Source of the DNA: JAKAFX01 sp043196285
GTDB taxonomy: Archaea > Thermoplasmatota > Thermoplasmata > Thermoplasmatales > Thermoplasmataceae
DNA: 16,348 bases
Assembly (NCBI GenBank): GCA_043196285.1
Contig: JBBYJL010000027.1
Location: 1 to 16,348, forward strand
Direction: 5' to 3'
Position 1 is the stretch's first letter. Every line of letters begins with the position of its first letter. Below are positions 1-7,107 of this stretch, one piece after another. Below the pieces are notes generated by a model. The model did not search any database and was not told the origin of the DNA. It was given only the letters and a program-made list of their open reading frames with translations. A program made the position numbers and the translations under genes.

Positions 1-192
1 TTCTGTCTGCTTTCTCTGTTTAACAAATCCCTTTGATGTGAGGCAGTAATGGGATCATTTCCCGATTCCTCCTTCGGCACTGCATCCAGTTTAAATATTT
101 GTTCAACACAGCCCTGTCTGCTTCCTGATCAATTACAGTTTCATTCCTTATCAGTTATAACCAAGATGACTCCAAATGATTGCAAGGGCGTG
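1..192. other. Left-edge stretch without a confident gene
   Basis: No complete gene is visible. On the minus strand a frame without a start codon near its beginning runs through about 153-28, containing NWMQCRRRNREM and ending at a TAA near 28-30; a different minus-strand frame is open from about 130 to the window edge. Neither has a convincing start with correctly spaced signals, although an A/T-rich TATA-like stretch lies at 91-100 and a GGAGG lies nearby on the minus strand. It could hold the beginning of a gene that continues beyond the left edge, or gene debris. Confidence 0.3.
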
Positions 193-792
193 CTATGGAG
201 CTTTCTCTAAATCCTCAAGCTTGGAGGATAGCTTGTTTGGGCATGTTTTGACCTCACAGGCATTGCAGACAACATCTTCTGAATTCAGATCCGGTGTGAT
301 TATCTTCACCTTGTCGACAAACGGTATTGAGGTCAGCTGATCTAGAATGGCCTTAGAAACCGGCCTCTGGAATATCAGCCTTATTCCATATTCCTTTTTA
401 TTGACATTGCATCCATCCACTTCAACAAGATTGCACGCATGATTGCCAAGGATATCGAATGTTCTGTTTAGAAGAGACCCAAAGCAGCCGATCCTAGGTG
501 TCATGAGTAATATCTGGTTTCCTAACTTTTGTGAAACGAAAATGCGATCGATCCTGGGCCTTATCGAACTCATGACCTCTTTGACCACAGTGGTTTCTTC
601 TATTGCCTTTATTGTCTCGTATACAGTTCTCCTGTTGACATTAAACGCCTTCGCGATCTCGCTTACGGGAATTTCAAGATCTTCAACATAAAACCTGCCA
701 GTTCTAACAGATATCCCACGCTTGTAGAGACCTTCTACTATTTTGAGCCTGGTTGGATAGTCCTTGAAATATTCCTCCAGTATGAGGATCAT
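193..792 (-). CDS. HTH / ACT-domain-like transcriptional regulator (COG2150-type)
   Basis: A 199-residue protein likely to bind DNA and respond to a small molecule. Residues about 40-65 read as a helix-turn-helix (IPVSEIAKAFNVNRRTVYET). The central part (about 90-170) has the alternating hydrophobic pattern of an ACT-like ligand-binding domain. The layout resembles archaeal 'regulator of amino acid metabolism, ACT domain' proteins (COG2150), but I recognise this from overall pattern, not a search. Cysteines stand at 103, 120, 128, 176, 179 and 184; the C-terminal C-x2-C-x4-C group could bind metal or sense redox state, which is inference. The ATG at 792 is favoured because a TATA-like element at 816-824 lies 24-32 bases upstream, the leaderless spacing. 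It ends with TAG. It is monocistronic or last in its unit; the next gene upstream starts with its own signals. The ligand and target genes are unknown. Confidence 0.65.
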   Translation of the reverse strand: MILILEEYFKDYPTRLKIVEGLYKRGISVRTGRFYVEDLEIPVSEIAKAFNVNRRTVYETIKAIEETTVVKEVMSSIRPRIDRIFVSQKLGNQILLMTPRIGCFGSLLNRTFDILGNHACNLVEVDGCNVNKKEYGIRLIFQRPVSKAILDQLTSIPFVDKVKIITPDLNSEDVVCNACEVKTCPNKLSSKLEDLEKAP

Positions 793-815
793 TATGCCAC
801 TCTTAATTTAATTCG

Positions 816-824
816 ATATATATA
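816..824 (-). promoter_or_regulatory. TATA-like promoter element of the HTH/ACT regulator
   Basis: ATATATATA lies 24-32 bases upstream of the ATG at 792 on the minus strand. With usual archaeal spacing, transcription would begin at or next to the start codon, giving a leaderless mRNA. Confidence 0.55.
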
Positions 825-849
825 GTGTATTATTATGTTCTTCGCTTTA

Positions 850-2595
850 TTAAAAGCCCATTAACTTTGTCCTGAGTTTCTGGGCTTCCGGATTCTGAGG
901 ATCTGATTCCACAATTCTTCTGCCTGTGAATGCGTCCTTGAGCCCTTTTATTTCAATGCTTTCGAGCAATCCATTGCGGAAGAAGTGATATATTACTGCC
1001 CCGCTGTCTGGAGTTATGGAGTCAAGGTAGATACTGTTGTTCTCAATGGGCTTCTCGATGAAGCTGTCACCAAATCGCATGAGGTTAACGGATATCAGTT
1101 GGTCTCCAGCGTTGATTCCGGAATTGAAGGCAGGATATCCTTCCAGAACTCCGCCGACGATATATCTGTCGCCGTCCTTCCTGACTACGATTCCAGAAGT
1201 CCTCCTTACTGCCTTTTTCTCAACAGGCATTCGGACAAGCCCTATTTTTGAGAGCTCCTCATCCTCGTTTGGCTTCTCATGCCCCTTTACGAAATTTCTG
1301 AAGAAGTCTGTGAAGTCTGATCCCGTTATTTCCTTCAGGCCGGCATTGATGTCCTTTTCTGTGAATCCCTTCCCATCCTTCCTGTACTTTTCCAGAAGGA
1401 TCCTAAACAAATCGTCGAGCGATTTCGTTCCCCTTGTGAGTTCTACCACACGTATGTCGAGGATAAGGCCTATATACTGCCCTTTCAAATAGTAGGACGT
1501 ATAACTGTTAATACCGTCGGGAGAAGGCTTGTAGTACTTGATCCATGAGTCAAATGACGATTCTGTCAGTGAGGTCCTCCAGGTTCCTGGAAGAAGATCG
1601 AGGATGTTGGATACCTCGGAAAGCATGCCGTAATACTGATCATTTGTAATTAGGCCTGCTCTGAGCAGGTTCAATTTCGCATAATAATCAGTGATCCCTT
1701 CGCTGAACCATAGCCAGCTGGTGTAGTTTTCCTCCTTGTAATTGAAGGGCCCAAGTTCTGCAGGCCTTACTCTCTTTACATTCCAGAGATGGAAGAACTC
1801 ATGGGAGGCTATAACCAGAAGACTTCGGTAAGCTTTTTCATCAGTGAATACATTTGCAGGAACAACAATTGAGCAGGAGCTCAGATGTTCCAGGGCGCCA
1901 CTGCTTTCCGGCTCAGCATAGGTGTGTATTATGAACTGATATTTCCTGTATGGAACTGCCCCCATCATCCTTGCAAAGCCTTCAACTATTTTTGAAAAGT
2001 CCCCTGCCACCTTGTTTTCATCTACGTTTCCAGGTCCATCAATTACTATTTCATGATCCTTTCCGGCAGCCTTGAACTCTATGATCCGGTGGTTTCCAAT
2101 TTCAATCGGAGTATCTGCAAGGAGATCGTAATTTATAGCTCTGAACCTGTTCTCTGCTATCTTTTCCAGGTTGGTGAATATTCTCCATGATCCATAGGGT
2201 TTGATCGCGACCTCGAGTGTCTGGTCCTTGTATCCGTCTATGTACATGAAAACGCTTGTTCCGTTGATTGAAGCATGGGAACTGTCAAGATGACTGACTC
2301 TTGGAGGGTTTTCAGGAGCATATATATCATAGCATACGCTAATTTTATGCTGACCTGAGGTGTTGATCTTCCAGGAAGATTTATCTTTCTTGTAAAATTC
2401 CAGCGAAGATCTGTTCTCACCTGTCACCGTAAATCGTCTAACATGCCTGGCGAAATCCCTTATCAGATAAGATCCGGGCGTCCATGCAGGCATAACCAGA
2501 GTGAGTGATTCCTCATTGAATTCCTCAAGATCTATCGTGATTTGAAAAATCTGGGTCCACGGAAGTGGCATCTCAACGGTGTAACTTATTTTCAT
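850..2595 (-). CDS. M61 family metallopeptidase with PDZ domain (glycyl aminopeptidase-like)
   Basis: A 581-residue zinc peptidase of family M61. The zinc motif HEFFH is at 265-269, followed by the family-typical WNVKRVRP. The third zinc ligand is probably Glu299 in WFSEGITDYY. Residues 233-237 (GALEH) fit the substrate amino-terminus-binding motif just before the catalytic domain. The N-terminal 180 residues match the beta-rich domain of the family, including MPAWTPGSYLIRDF at 35-48. A PDZ domain occupies roughly 465-545, around GGVLEGYPAFNSGINAGDQL. Length is normal for the family (about 550-620). M61 enzymes described so far cleave N-terminal residues, with preference for Gly or Ala, from peptides. 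No signal peptide is seen, so it is probably cytoplasmic and used in peptide turnover. The gene follows the radical SAM gene and a small ORF on the same strand, but a TATA-like stretch just upstream suggests it can be transcribed alone. Confidence 0.9.
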   Translation of the reverse strand: MKISYTVEMPLPWTQIFQITIDLEEFNEESLTLVMPAWTPGSYLIRDFARHVRRFTVTGENRSSLEFYKKDKSSWKINTSGQHKISVCYDIYAPENPPRVSHLDSSHASINGTSVFMYIDGYKDQTLEVAIKPYGSWRIFTNLEKIAENRFRAINYDLLADTPIEIGNHRIIEFKAAGKDHEIVIDGPGNVDENKVAGDFSKIVEGFARMMGAVPYRKYQFIIHTYAEPESSGALEHLSSCSIVVPANVFTDEKAYRSLLVIASHEFFHLWNVKRVRPAELGPFNYKEENYTSWLWFSEGITDYYAKLNLLRAGLITNDQYYGMLSEVSNILDLLPGTWRTSLTESSFDSWIKYYKPSPDGINSYTSYYLKGQYIGLILDIRVVELTRGTKSLDDLFRILLEKYRKDGKGFTEKDINAGLKEITGSDFTDFFRNFVKGHEKPNEDEELSKIGLVRMPVEKKAVRRTSGIVVRKDGDRYIVGGVLEGYPAFNSGINAGDQLISVNLMRFGDSFIEKPIENNSIYLDSITPDSGAVIYHFFRNGLLESIEIKGLKDAFTGRRIVESDPQNPEAQKLRTKLMGF

Positions 2596-2611
2596 CTTGG
2601 ATCCGTAACGC

Positions 2612-2863
2612 TCATACTGATTTATTTTTATTCAGTATTTCTTCTTCCCCATCGATGAAGGCGACTTGAAATGCTTCATTTTCTTCCTTTTCCTTTGGCT
2701 GGATAATGGTGTCCCTGTTTCCTGTTTTTTTATGTATTTTATTCTTGACAAGACTTATGGCAAGTCCAAACAGAAATATGGCAAGAACCCTGACACTTGA
2801 CCCTGATTTCCTAATTTCAGGTGAGGGGGACAACCCGCAATCAATTGACGGCAACCCTTCCAC
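2612..2863 (-). CDS. Possible small membrane protein, unknown function
   Basis: A candidate 83-residue ORF fills the gap between the radical SAM gene and the peptidase. No ATG starts it sensibly: the only upstream ATG (2989) lies deep inside the radical SAM gene. The GTG at 2863 is preceded by GAGG with about 6 bases of spacing and overlaps the end of the radical SAM gene by 23 bases; TTG at 2854 or 2833 are alternatives. The product would have a Gly/Pro/Ser-rich N-terminus with one Cys, a short hydrophobic segment (VRVLAIFLFGLAISLV) that could span a membrane, then Lys-rich and finally Glu-rich charged sequence. I do not recognise it. It could equally be non-coding spacer. Confidence 0.35.
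   Translation of the reverse strand: MEGLPSIDCGLSPSPEIRKSGSSVRVLAIFLFGLAISLVKNKIHKKTGNRDTIIQPKEKEENEAFQVAFIDGEEEILNKNKSV
2620..2632 (-). promoter_or_regulatory. TATA-like element upstream of the M61 peptidase
   Basis: An A/T-only stretch (AATAAAAATAAAT on the minus strand) lies 25-37 bases before the ATG at 2595, the same spacing as the other leaderless promoters here. It overlaps the tail of the doubtful small ORF. Confidence 0.4.
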
Positions 2864-3992
2864 CTCTAACCTCGCTATATTGTTTAGGAATATAAGCGCA
2901 TGCTGGATCTGATCCAAAGGGATTTCCTGTTTTGTTGAAGGACCTGGCCCTTGAACCTCCACAGATGCTGTTGTATTCGCAGATCCCACACTTTCCGTCG
3001 TAGCTGGAAGGATCCCTTATCCTTTTCAGCACATCACTGCCTGTATAGATTTCCTTAAGAGTCGTTTTCCTGACGTTTCCAAGGGTCATATGCAGGAAAC
3101 CACTGGGATAAACGTCACCATTATGCGCCACGAATATGGTCCCTTTGCCATCGGATGTGCTGGCTATGGGTGAGGAGGGTGATCCATTTGGTGGCCCGAG
3201 AAGATCGATTGTCGTCTCAACAAGATTTCTGTAAAGTGCCCCGCCTTCTATGGTTCCATTTTTGTTATACTCAGACACTATCCTTCTGTACATTGGAGAT
3301 TCAACCGTACGAACCCGTATTCCGTATGATGTCGAAAACAGAAGCCATTTATTGACATTTTCGTATTCGTCTGGAGTGAGATCAAGAAGTTCGGATCCCC
3401 TTCCTGTCGTTATTAGAAAGAAGACCTCCCAGATACCTATGCCTTTTTCAATAAGGGTCTTAAGGATCGCAGGCAGGTCCTGCATGTTCTCCCTCATAAC
3501 AGTTGTGTTGATCTGAAGAGGAATACCAGCGCTATTCAGATCGCCCATAAGTTTTAATGTCCTTTCATAAACACCCTTTACTCCGCGAATCCCGTCATGG
3601 ATATCATTTCTGGATCCGTCAAGACTCAGCGACATAGATGCTACCCTGCTCTCCTTCATGAATCTGATCATCTCTTCGTTTAGCCTTTCCGTAGCAGAAG
3701 GACTAAGCGAAAATTTCAGGTTAAGACGGTTGAATTCTCCTATTATCTCCTTCAAACCGCGCTTCTTCATCACATCACCGCCGCTCAGGATCGTTACCGG
3801 TTTCATTCCTTCGAAGCTCGATATTGACCTCACAAACCTGATCGATTCCTCAACGTTCATTTCATCAGGCAGCGGATTCATTATGGCGGAAGCTCTACAG
3901 TGCCGGCATGCAAGATCACATGCCTTGGTTGTTTCCCAGAAAATCAAGATCGGGGATTTATTGTAGTTGAGCCTGGCAGTGCCGGAGATCAT
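2841..3992 (-). CDS. Radical SAM/SPASM domain protein (TIGR04053-like)
   Basis: A 383-residue radical SAM enzyme. The cluster-binding motif is Cys25-x3-Cys29-x2-Cys32 (TTKACDLACRHC). SGGD near 69-72 is the SAM-binding glycine motif, and LSLDGSRNDIHDGIRG is typical of the middle barrel. The C-terminus carries a SPASM-like cysteine set (C335-x2-C338-x5-C344, then C365) in CGICEYNSICGGSRAR, which would hold an auxiliary iron-sulfur cluster. The wording around the motifs (ILIFWETTKACDLACRHCRA; CGGSRAR) matches what I recall of the TIGR04053 radical SAM/SPASM family, whose reaction is not firmly known; relatives modify peptides or haem precursors. Length is normal. The ATG at 3992 is supported by a TATA-like element 19-30 bases upstream. 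It is divergent from the proton pump gene and sits upstream of the small ORF and M61 peptidase. Confidence 0.85.
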   Translation of the reverse strand: MISGTARLNYNKSPILIFWETTKACDLACRHCRASAIMNPLPDEMNVEESIRFVRSISSFEGMKPVTILSGGDVMKKRGLKEIIGEFNRLNLKFSLSPSATERLNEEMIRFMKESRVASMSLSLDGSRNDIHDGIRGVKGVYERTLKLMGDLNSAGIPLQINTTVMRENMQDLPAILKTLIEKGIGIWEVFFLITTGRGSELLDLTPDEYENVNKWLLFSTSYGIRVRTVESPMYRRIVSEYNKNGTIEGGALYRNLVETTIDLLGPPNGSPSSPIASTSDGKGTIFVAHNGDVYPSGFLHMTLGNVRKTTLKEIYTGSDVLKRIRDPSSYDGKCGICEYNSICGGSRARSFNKTGNPFGSDPACAYIPKQYSEVRGGRVAVN

Positions 3993-4010
3993 TTTTTTTC
4001 AATTCCATCT

Positions 4011-4022
4011 AATATAATAATA
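4011..4022 (-). promoter_or_regulatory. TATA-like promoter element of the radical SAM gene
   Basis: TATTATTATATT on the minus strand lies 19-30 bases before the ATG at 3992 and fits a leaderless or nearly leaderless transcript. Confidence 0.5.
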
Positions 4023-4110
4023 GATATCCTAAGATATTAGGTTTGAACTGGTTAATTCCCAGTATTGATATGATGAAAGCATTCCTGCATCTCTCAAATT
4101 CTAGCTAAAA

Positions 4111-4118
4111 AATTTATC
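4111..4118 (+). promoter_or_regulatory. TATA-like promoter element of the P-type ATPase
   Basis: AATTTATC is the best TATA-like element upstream of the ATPase. It is 70-77 bases before the ATG at 4188, too far for a leaderless start there, but exactly 25-32 bases before an in-frame ATT at 4143. Confidence 0.45.
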
Positions 4119-4187
4119 ACATAGGGAAATCTGCAAACGAGGATTCTAACGAAATCTGAATTCGAGGACATAACGATTCAGCAGACT

Positions 4188-6503
4188 ATGGAAAAGCTAG
4201 GCTGCGATGCAAGTGGGCTTACTGGTGATGAGGCAAATGCCAGACTGCAGAAATACGGTTATAACGAGGTCAATCCCAAAAAGGAGTCTCTTCTCAGTAA
4301 GATAGCGATGAAATTCTGGGGACCCATACCCTGGATGCTTGAACTCGCTGCAATTGCCACCTTTTACTTTGGCAATTACAGGGATATGTACATTATCCTC
4401 TTTCTTCTGTTATTCAACTCCGTGATAAGCCTTGCACAGGAATCGAGAGCCCAGAATGCGGTTTCACTCCTTAAAAGCAAGCTCAGTGTGCAGGCAAGAG
4501 TCCTGAGGGACGGTAAGTGGCAGATCGTGAAAGCTTCCCTGCTGGTTCCTGGGGATGTGATACATCTGAGAGGCGGAGACGTTGTCCCTGCGGATCTCAA
4601 GCAGATGAATGGAGAAATCGATGTTGACCAGTCATCGCTGACAGGAGAATCACTTCCTGTGACAAAATCCGACGGGCATATGGTCTTCTCCGGGACAACG
4701 GTAAGGAGGGGCGAATCGACATGCCTCGTTGTTTCCACCGGGGCATCGACGCTTTTTGGGAAAACCACTGAACTTGTTGCATCGGCGAAATCAGAATCCC
4801 ACATTGAAAAGTTGATCCTTGGAATAGTCAGATACCTGGTTGCGATTGATGGTGCCCTCGTGATAATCCTATTCCTCTACGCTCTCTATACGGGTTATCC
4901 TCTCTCGCAGGTGGTTCCGTTCTCCCTGGTTGTCCTGATCACCTCAATACCGGTTGCTCTTCCTGCAACCTTCACAATTGCGATGGCAATAGGTGCAGAG
5001 GAGATGTCCAGGAAAGGTGCACTCGTCACCAGACTCACTGCGATAGAAGATGCCTCTTCGCTTGACATACTCTGCCTGGACAAGACTGGCACAATAACCG
5101 AGAATAGAATCTCAGCAGAAAAACCGATAGTTTACGGACTCGATGCCAGTACAGTCCTTGAATATGCTGCACTCGCCTCTGATGAGTCCAGTCAGGATCC
5201 GATTGACAACGCGGTCATCGAATTTGCAAAGACGAACGGTATCATTGTGGACAAGAACCGGAGGTTGAACTTCGTACCCTTTGATTCGCATACCAAAATG
5301 ACCCAGGCATTGATCACTGACGGATCAACTCAGATCAAGGTATCAAAGGGATCGCCTCCAGTGATGATGATGTCGTTTGCGTATCCAGAGAGGATGAAAG
5401 CTGACATTGAGAATCTATCAAAGAGCGGATACAGGATCATAGCTGTGGGTGTGGAGAAAGAGAAGAGGAAGATTGTGGGGATATTGCCTCTTCATGATCC
5501 TCCCAGATCTGATTCCAGCAGTCTGATGAAGGAGCTGAAGAATCTTTATGTTATACCGAAGATGATCACGGGAGACAGCAGCGAGATTGCTTCAGAGGTG
5601 GCCTCCGAGGTTGGGATAGGATCAAAGGCATGCGTTCTCGGCGAAATGAAGAATTCATTCGGATCTCTTGCAGAATGTGATATCTTTTCGCAGGTTTATC
5701 CCGAAGACAAATACTACATAGTCAGGGAACTGCAGAAATCTGGCCATGTGGTGGGAATGACCGGAGACGGCGTGAATGACGCTGCTGCGCTCAAACAGGC
5801 AGAGGTTGGAATTGCAGTGAGCAATGCAACGGACATCGCAAAGGCATCTGCAAGCATAGTACTCACACACGAGGGGCTTTCTGACATAGTGGAGTCCGTA
5901 AAGACTGGGCGCAGGATTTACCAGAGAATGCTTACATACATACTCAACAAGATTGTGAAAACGATACAGGTAGTATTCTTCCTCACAATATCATTCTTCA
6001 TCTTTAGATTTTTTGCAACTACACCGTTTGATATCATCCTGCTAATATTCGCCAACGATTTCGTCACGATGTCCATAGCAACGGACAATGCAAGATTCTC
6101 GTCCAGACCTGAGAAATGGCGTACCAGACCTATCATTATTACAGCAGCGATCATAGGGGCAGCGCTTGTGATCGAGGGGATATTCGCCCTATACATTGCC
6201 CTGTTTTACGGCTTAGACAGGCTTGCTGTATACACATTCATATTCGATATCCTCGTCTTCTCAGGACAGTTCACTGTATACATGGTGAGGGAGAGGGATC
6301 ACTTCTGGACTTCGAGGCCTGGAAAATGGCTGCTCACATCCTCATTCTTCGACATTCTTATTGTCTCCCTGATCTCATGGAGAGGCATTCTTGTTTCGCC
6401 AATACCTGCCTCTTTCGTTCTTCTTGCCCTGATCATAACCTTTGCCTGGATGGCTGCCCTTGACCAGGTGAAGAATGTCGTATTCAGGAAATATCATCTG
6501 TAG
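4188..6503 (+). CDS. Plasma-membrane proton-pumping P-type ATPase (type IIIA)
   Basis: A 771-residue P-type ATPase that would use ATP to export protons, as in plant and fungal plasma membranes and in acidophilic archaea. Motifs in order: actuator TGES at 152-155; PVALP in M4 at 255-259; phosphorylation site D298-KTGT; KGSP at 387-390 for nucleotide binding; TGD at 461-463; hinge TGDGVND at 525-531. Asp624 in M6 (FANDFVTM) matches the proton-carrying Asp of plant pumps. M1-M2 lie around 43-83, M3-M4 around 212-270, and the C-terminal membrane bundle follows residue 580. There is no cysteine-rich metal-binding head, arguing against a heavy-metal pump. Compared with plant pumps, similarity seems to extend upstream of Met1 (in-frame EFEDITIQQT), and no Shine-Dalgarno precedes this ATG, so the true start may be a rare codon such as ATT at 4143. 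Ends with TAG. Confidence 0.9.
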   Translation: MEKLGCDASGLTGDEANARLQKYGYNEVNPKKESLLSKIAMKFWGPIPWMLELAAIATFYFGNYRDMYIILFLLLFNSVISLAQESRAQNAVSLLKSKLSVQARVLRDGKWQIVKASLLVPGDVIHLRGGDVVPADLKQMNGEIDVDQSSLTGESLPVTKSDGHMVFSGTTVRRGESTCLVVSTGASTLFGKTTELVASAKSESHIEKLILGIVRYLVAIDGALVIILFLYALYTGYPLSQVVPFSLVVLITSIPVALPATFTIAMAIGAEEMSRKGALVTRLTAIEDASSLDILCLDKTGTITENRISAEKPIVYGLDASTVLEYAALASDESSQDPIDNAVIEFAKTNGIIVDKNRRLNFVPFDSHTKMTQALITDGSTQIKVSKGSPPVMMMSFAYPERMKADIENLSKSGYRIIAVGVEKEKRKIVGILPLHDPPRSDSSSLMKELKNLYVIPKMITGDSSEIASEVASEVGIGSKACVLGEMKNSFGSLAECDIFSQVYPEDKYYIVRELQKSGHVVGMTGDGVNDAAALKQAEVGIAVSNATDIAKASASIVLTHEGLSDIVESVKTGRRIYQRMLTYILNKIVKTIQVVFFLTISFFIFRFFATTPFDIILLIFANDFVTMSIATDNARFSSRPEKWRTRPIIITAAIIGAALVIEGIFALYIALFYGLDRLAVYTFIFDILVFSGQFTVYMVRERDHFWTSRPGKWLLTSSFFDILIVSLISWRGILVSPIPASFVLLALIITFAWMAALDQVKNVVFRKYHL

Positions 6504-6541
6504 TGTGACCTCTTTATATCCCAAAAAAATTAGTGGAATCA

Positions 6542-6549
6542 TTTTTATC
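6542..6549 (+). promoter_or_regulatory. TATA-like promoter element of the universal stress protein
   Basis: TTTTTATC lies 24-31 bases before the ATG at 6573, the leaderless spacing. A second TATA-like TTTATATC at 6513-6520, just after the ATPase stop, could give a transcript with a short leader. Confidence 0.5.
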
Positions 6550-6572
6550 TCTGGCAGACATTAATAGATAAT

Positions 6573-7028
6573 ATGAGAATTGTTGTTGCTTTTGACGGTA
6601 CAAATTCGTCGCTAGGAGCTCTTGAATTTGCTTTCGCCCTGAAGAAATCGGTTGAAAAATATGATATTATTTTTGCTTTTCCATCGTTTTCGACTCCACC
6701 CCCAACCTTTGACGGATACCTGGTTCCTCCCACCGAGGTAGACCTCGCGGAGATGAATAAATACGCCGAGAAGGTCATGAACATAGCAAAATTGAGGGCC
6801 AGAGACGAGGGCATAGAGGCAGAGTTCGAGGAACTTGACGTTCCTCAGAAGAATGTTGCCGAGATGATACTCAGCGCAGCCCAGAATTTCAAAGCAGATC
6901 TTATTGTTATGGGCAAAAGGAGACTTACTTCTATGGAGAAGCTAATCCTCGGATCTGTGAGTTCGGAGGTTGTTAAGAAGAGCAGTATACCTGTTCTCAT
7001 CGTCCCTCCACAGCCAAGCAAGAAATGA
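6573..7028 (+). CDS. Universal stress protein (UspA family)
   Basis: A 151-residue single-domain Usp protein of normal size, cytoplasmic. It opens with the family strand and loop IVVAFDGTNSSLGALEFA, where Asp8 would contact the adenine of ATP. The C-terminal strand ADLIVMGKR leads into the nucleotide loop; the usual G-x2-G-x9-G-[ST] appears as GKRR, nine residues, then GSVSS, so the second glycine is Arg and ATP binding may be altered. The ending SIPVLIVPP is typical. Usp proteins bind ATP or act as stress-linked regulators; the exact role here cannot be read from sequence. It follows the proton pump by 69 bases but appears to have its own promoter. The Pro-rich stretch STPPPTF near residue 40 lengthens the loop between strand 2 and helix 2. 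Confidence 0.88.
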   Translation: MRIVVAFDGTNSSLGALEFAFALKKSVEKYDIIFAFPSFSTPPPTFDGYLVPPTEVDLAEMNKYAEKVMNIAKLRARDEGIEAEFEELDVPQKNVAEMILSAAQNFKADLIVMGKRRLTSMEKLILGSVSSEVVKKSSIPVLIVPPQPSKK

Positions 7029-7078
7029 TGCTGGATCCTCTTATCTGGAATGTTTCCGCGAAGCAGATGCGCGAAAGA

Positions 7079-7084
7079 TTATAT
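7079..7084 (+). promoter_or_regulatory. TATA-like promoter element of the XPB-bax1 operon
   Basis: TTATAT lies 24-29 bases before the ATG at 7108, preceded by GCGAAAG, a plausible TFB recognition element. The spacing predicts a leaderless mRNA. Confidence 0.5.
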
Positions 7085-7107
7085 TCGCCCTGAAATTTAG
7101 TTGCTGA

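Noticed and set aside
2864..2989. ATG start at 2989 for the small ORF
   Set aside because: It would put 149 bases inside the SPASM-coding end of the radical SAM gene, which clearly encodes the conserved cysteines.
4376..4804. Minus-strand ORFs inside the proton pump, XPB, permease and other genes
   Set aside because: They are antisense shadows of strongly conserved coding sequence, with no start signals and no recognisable domains.
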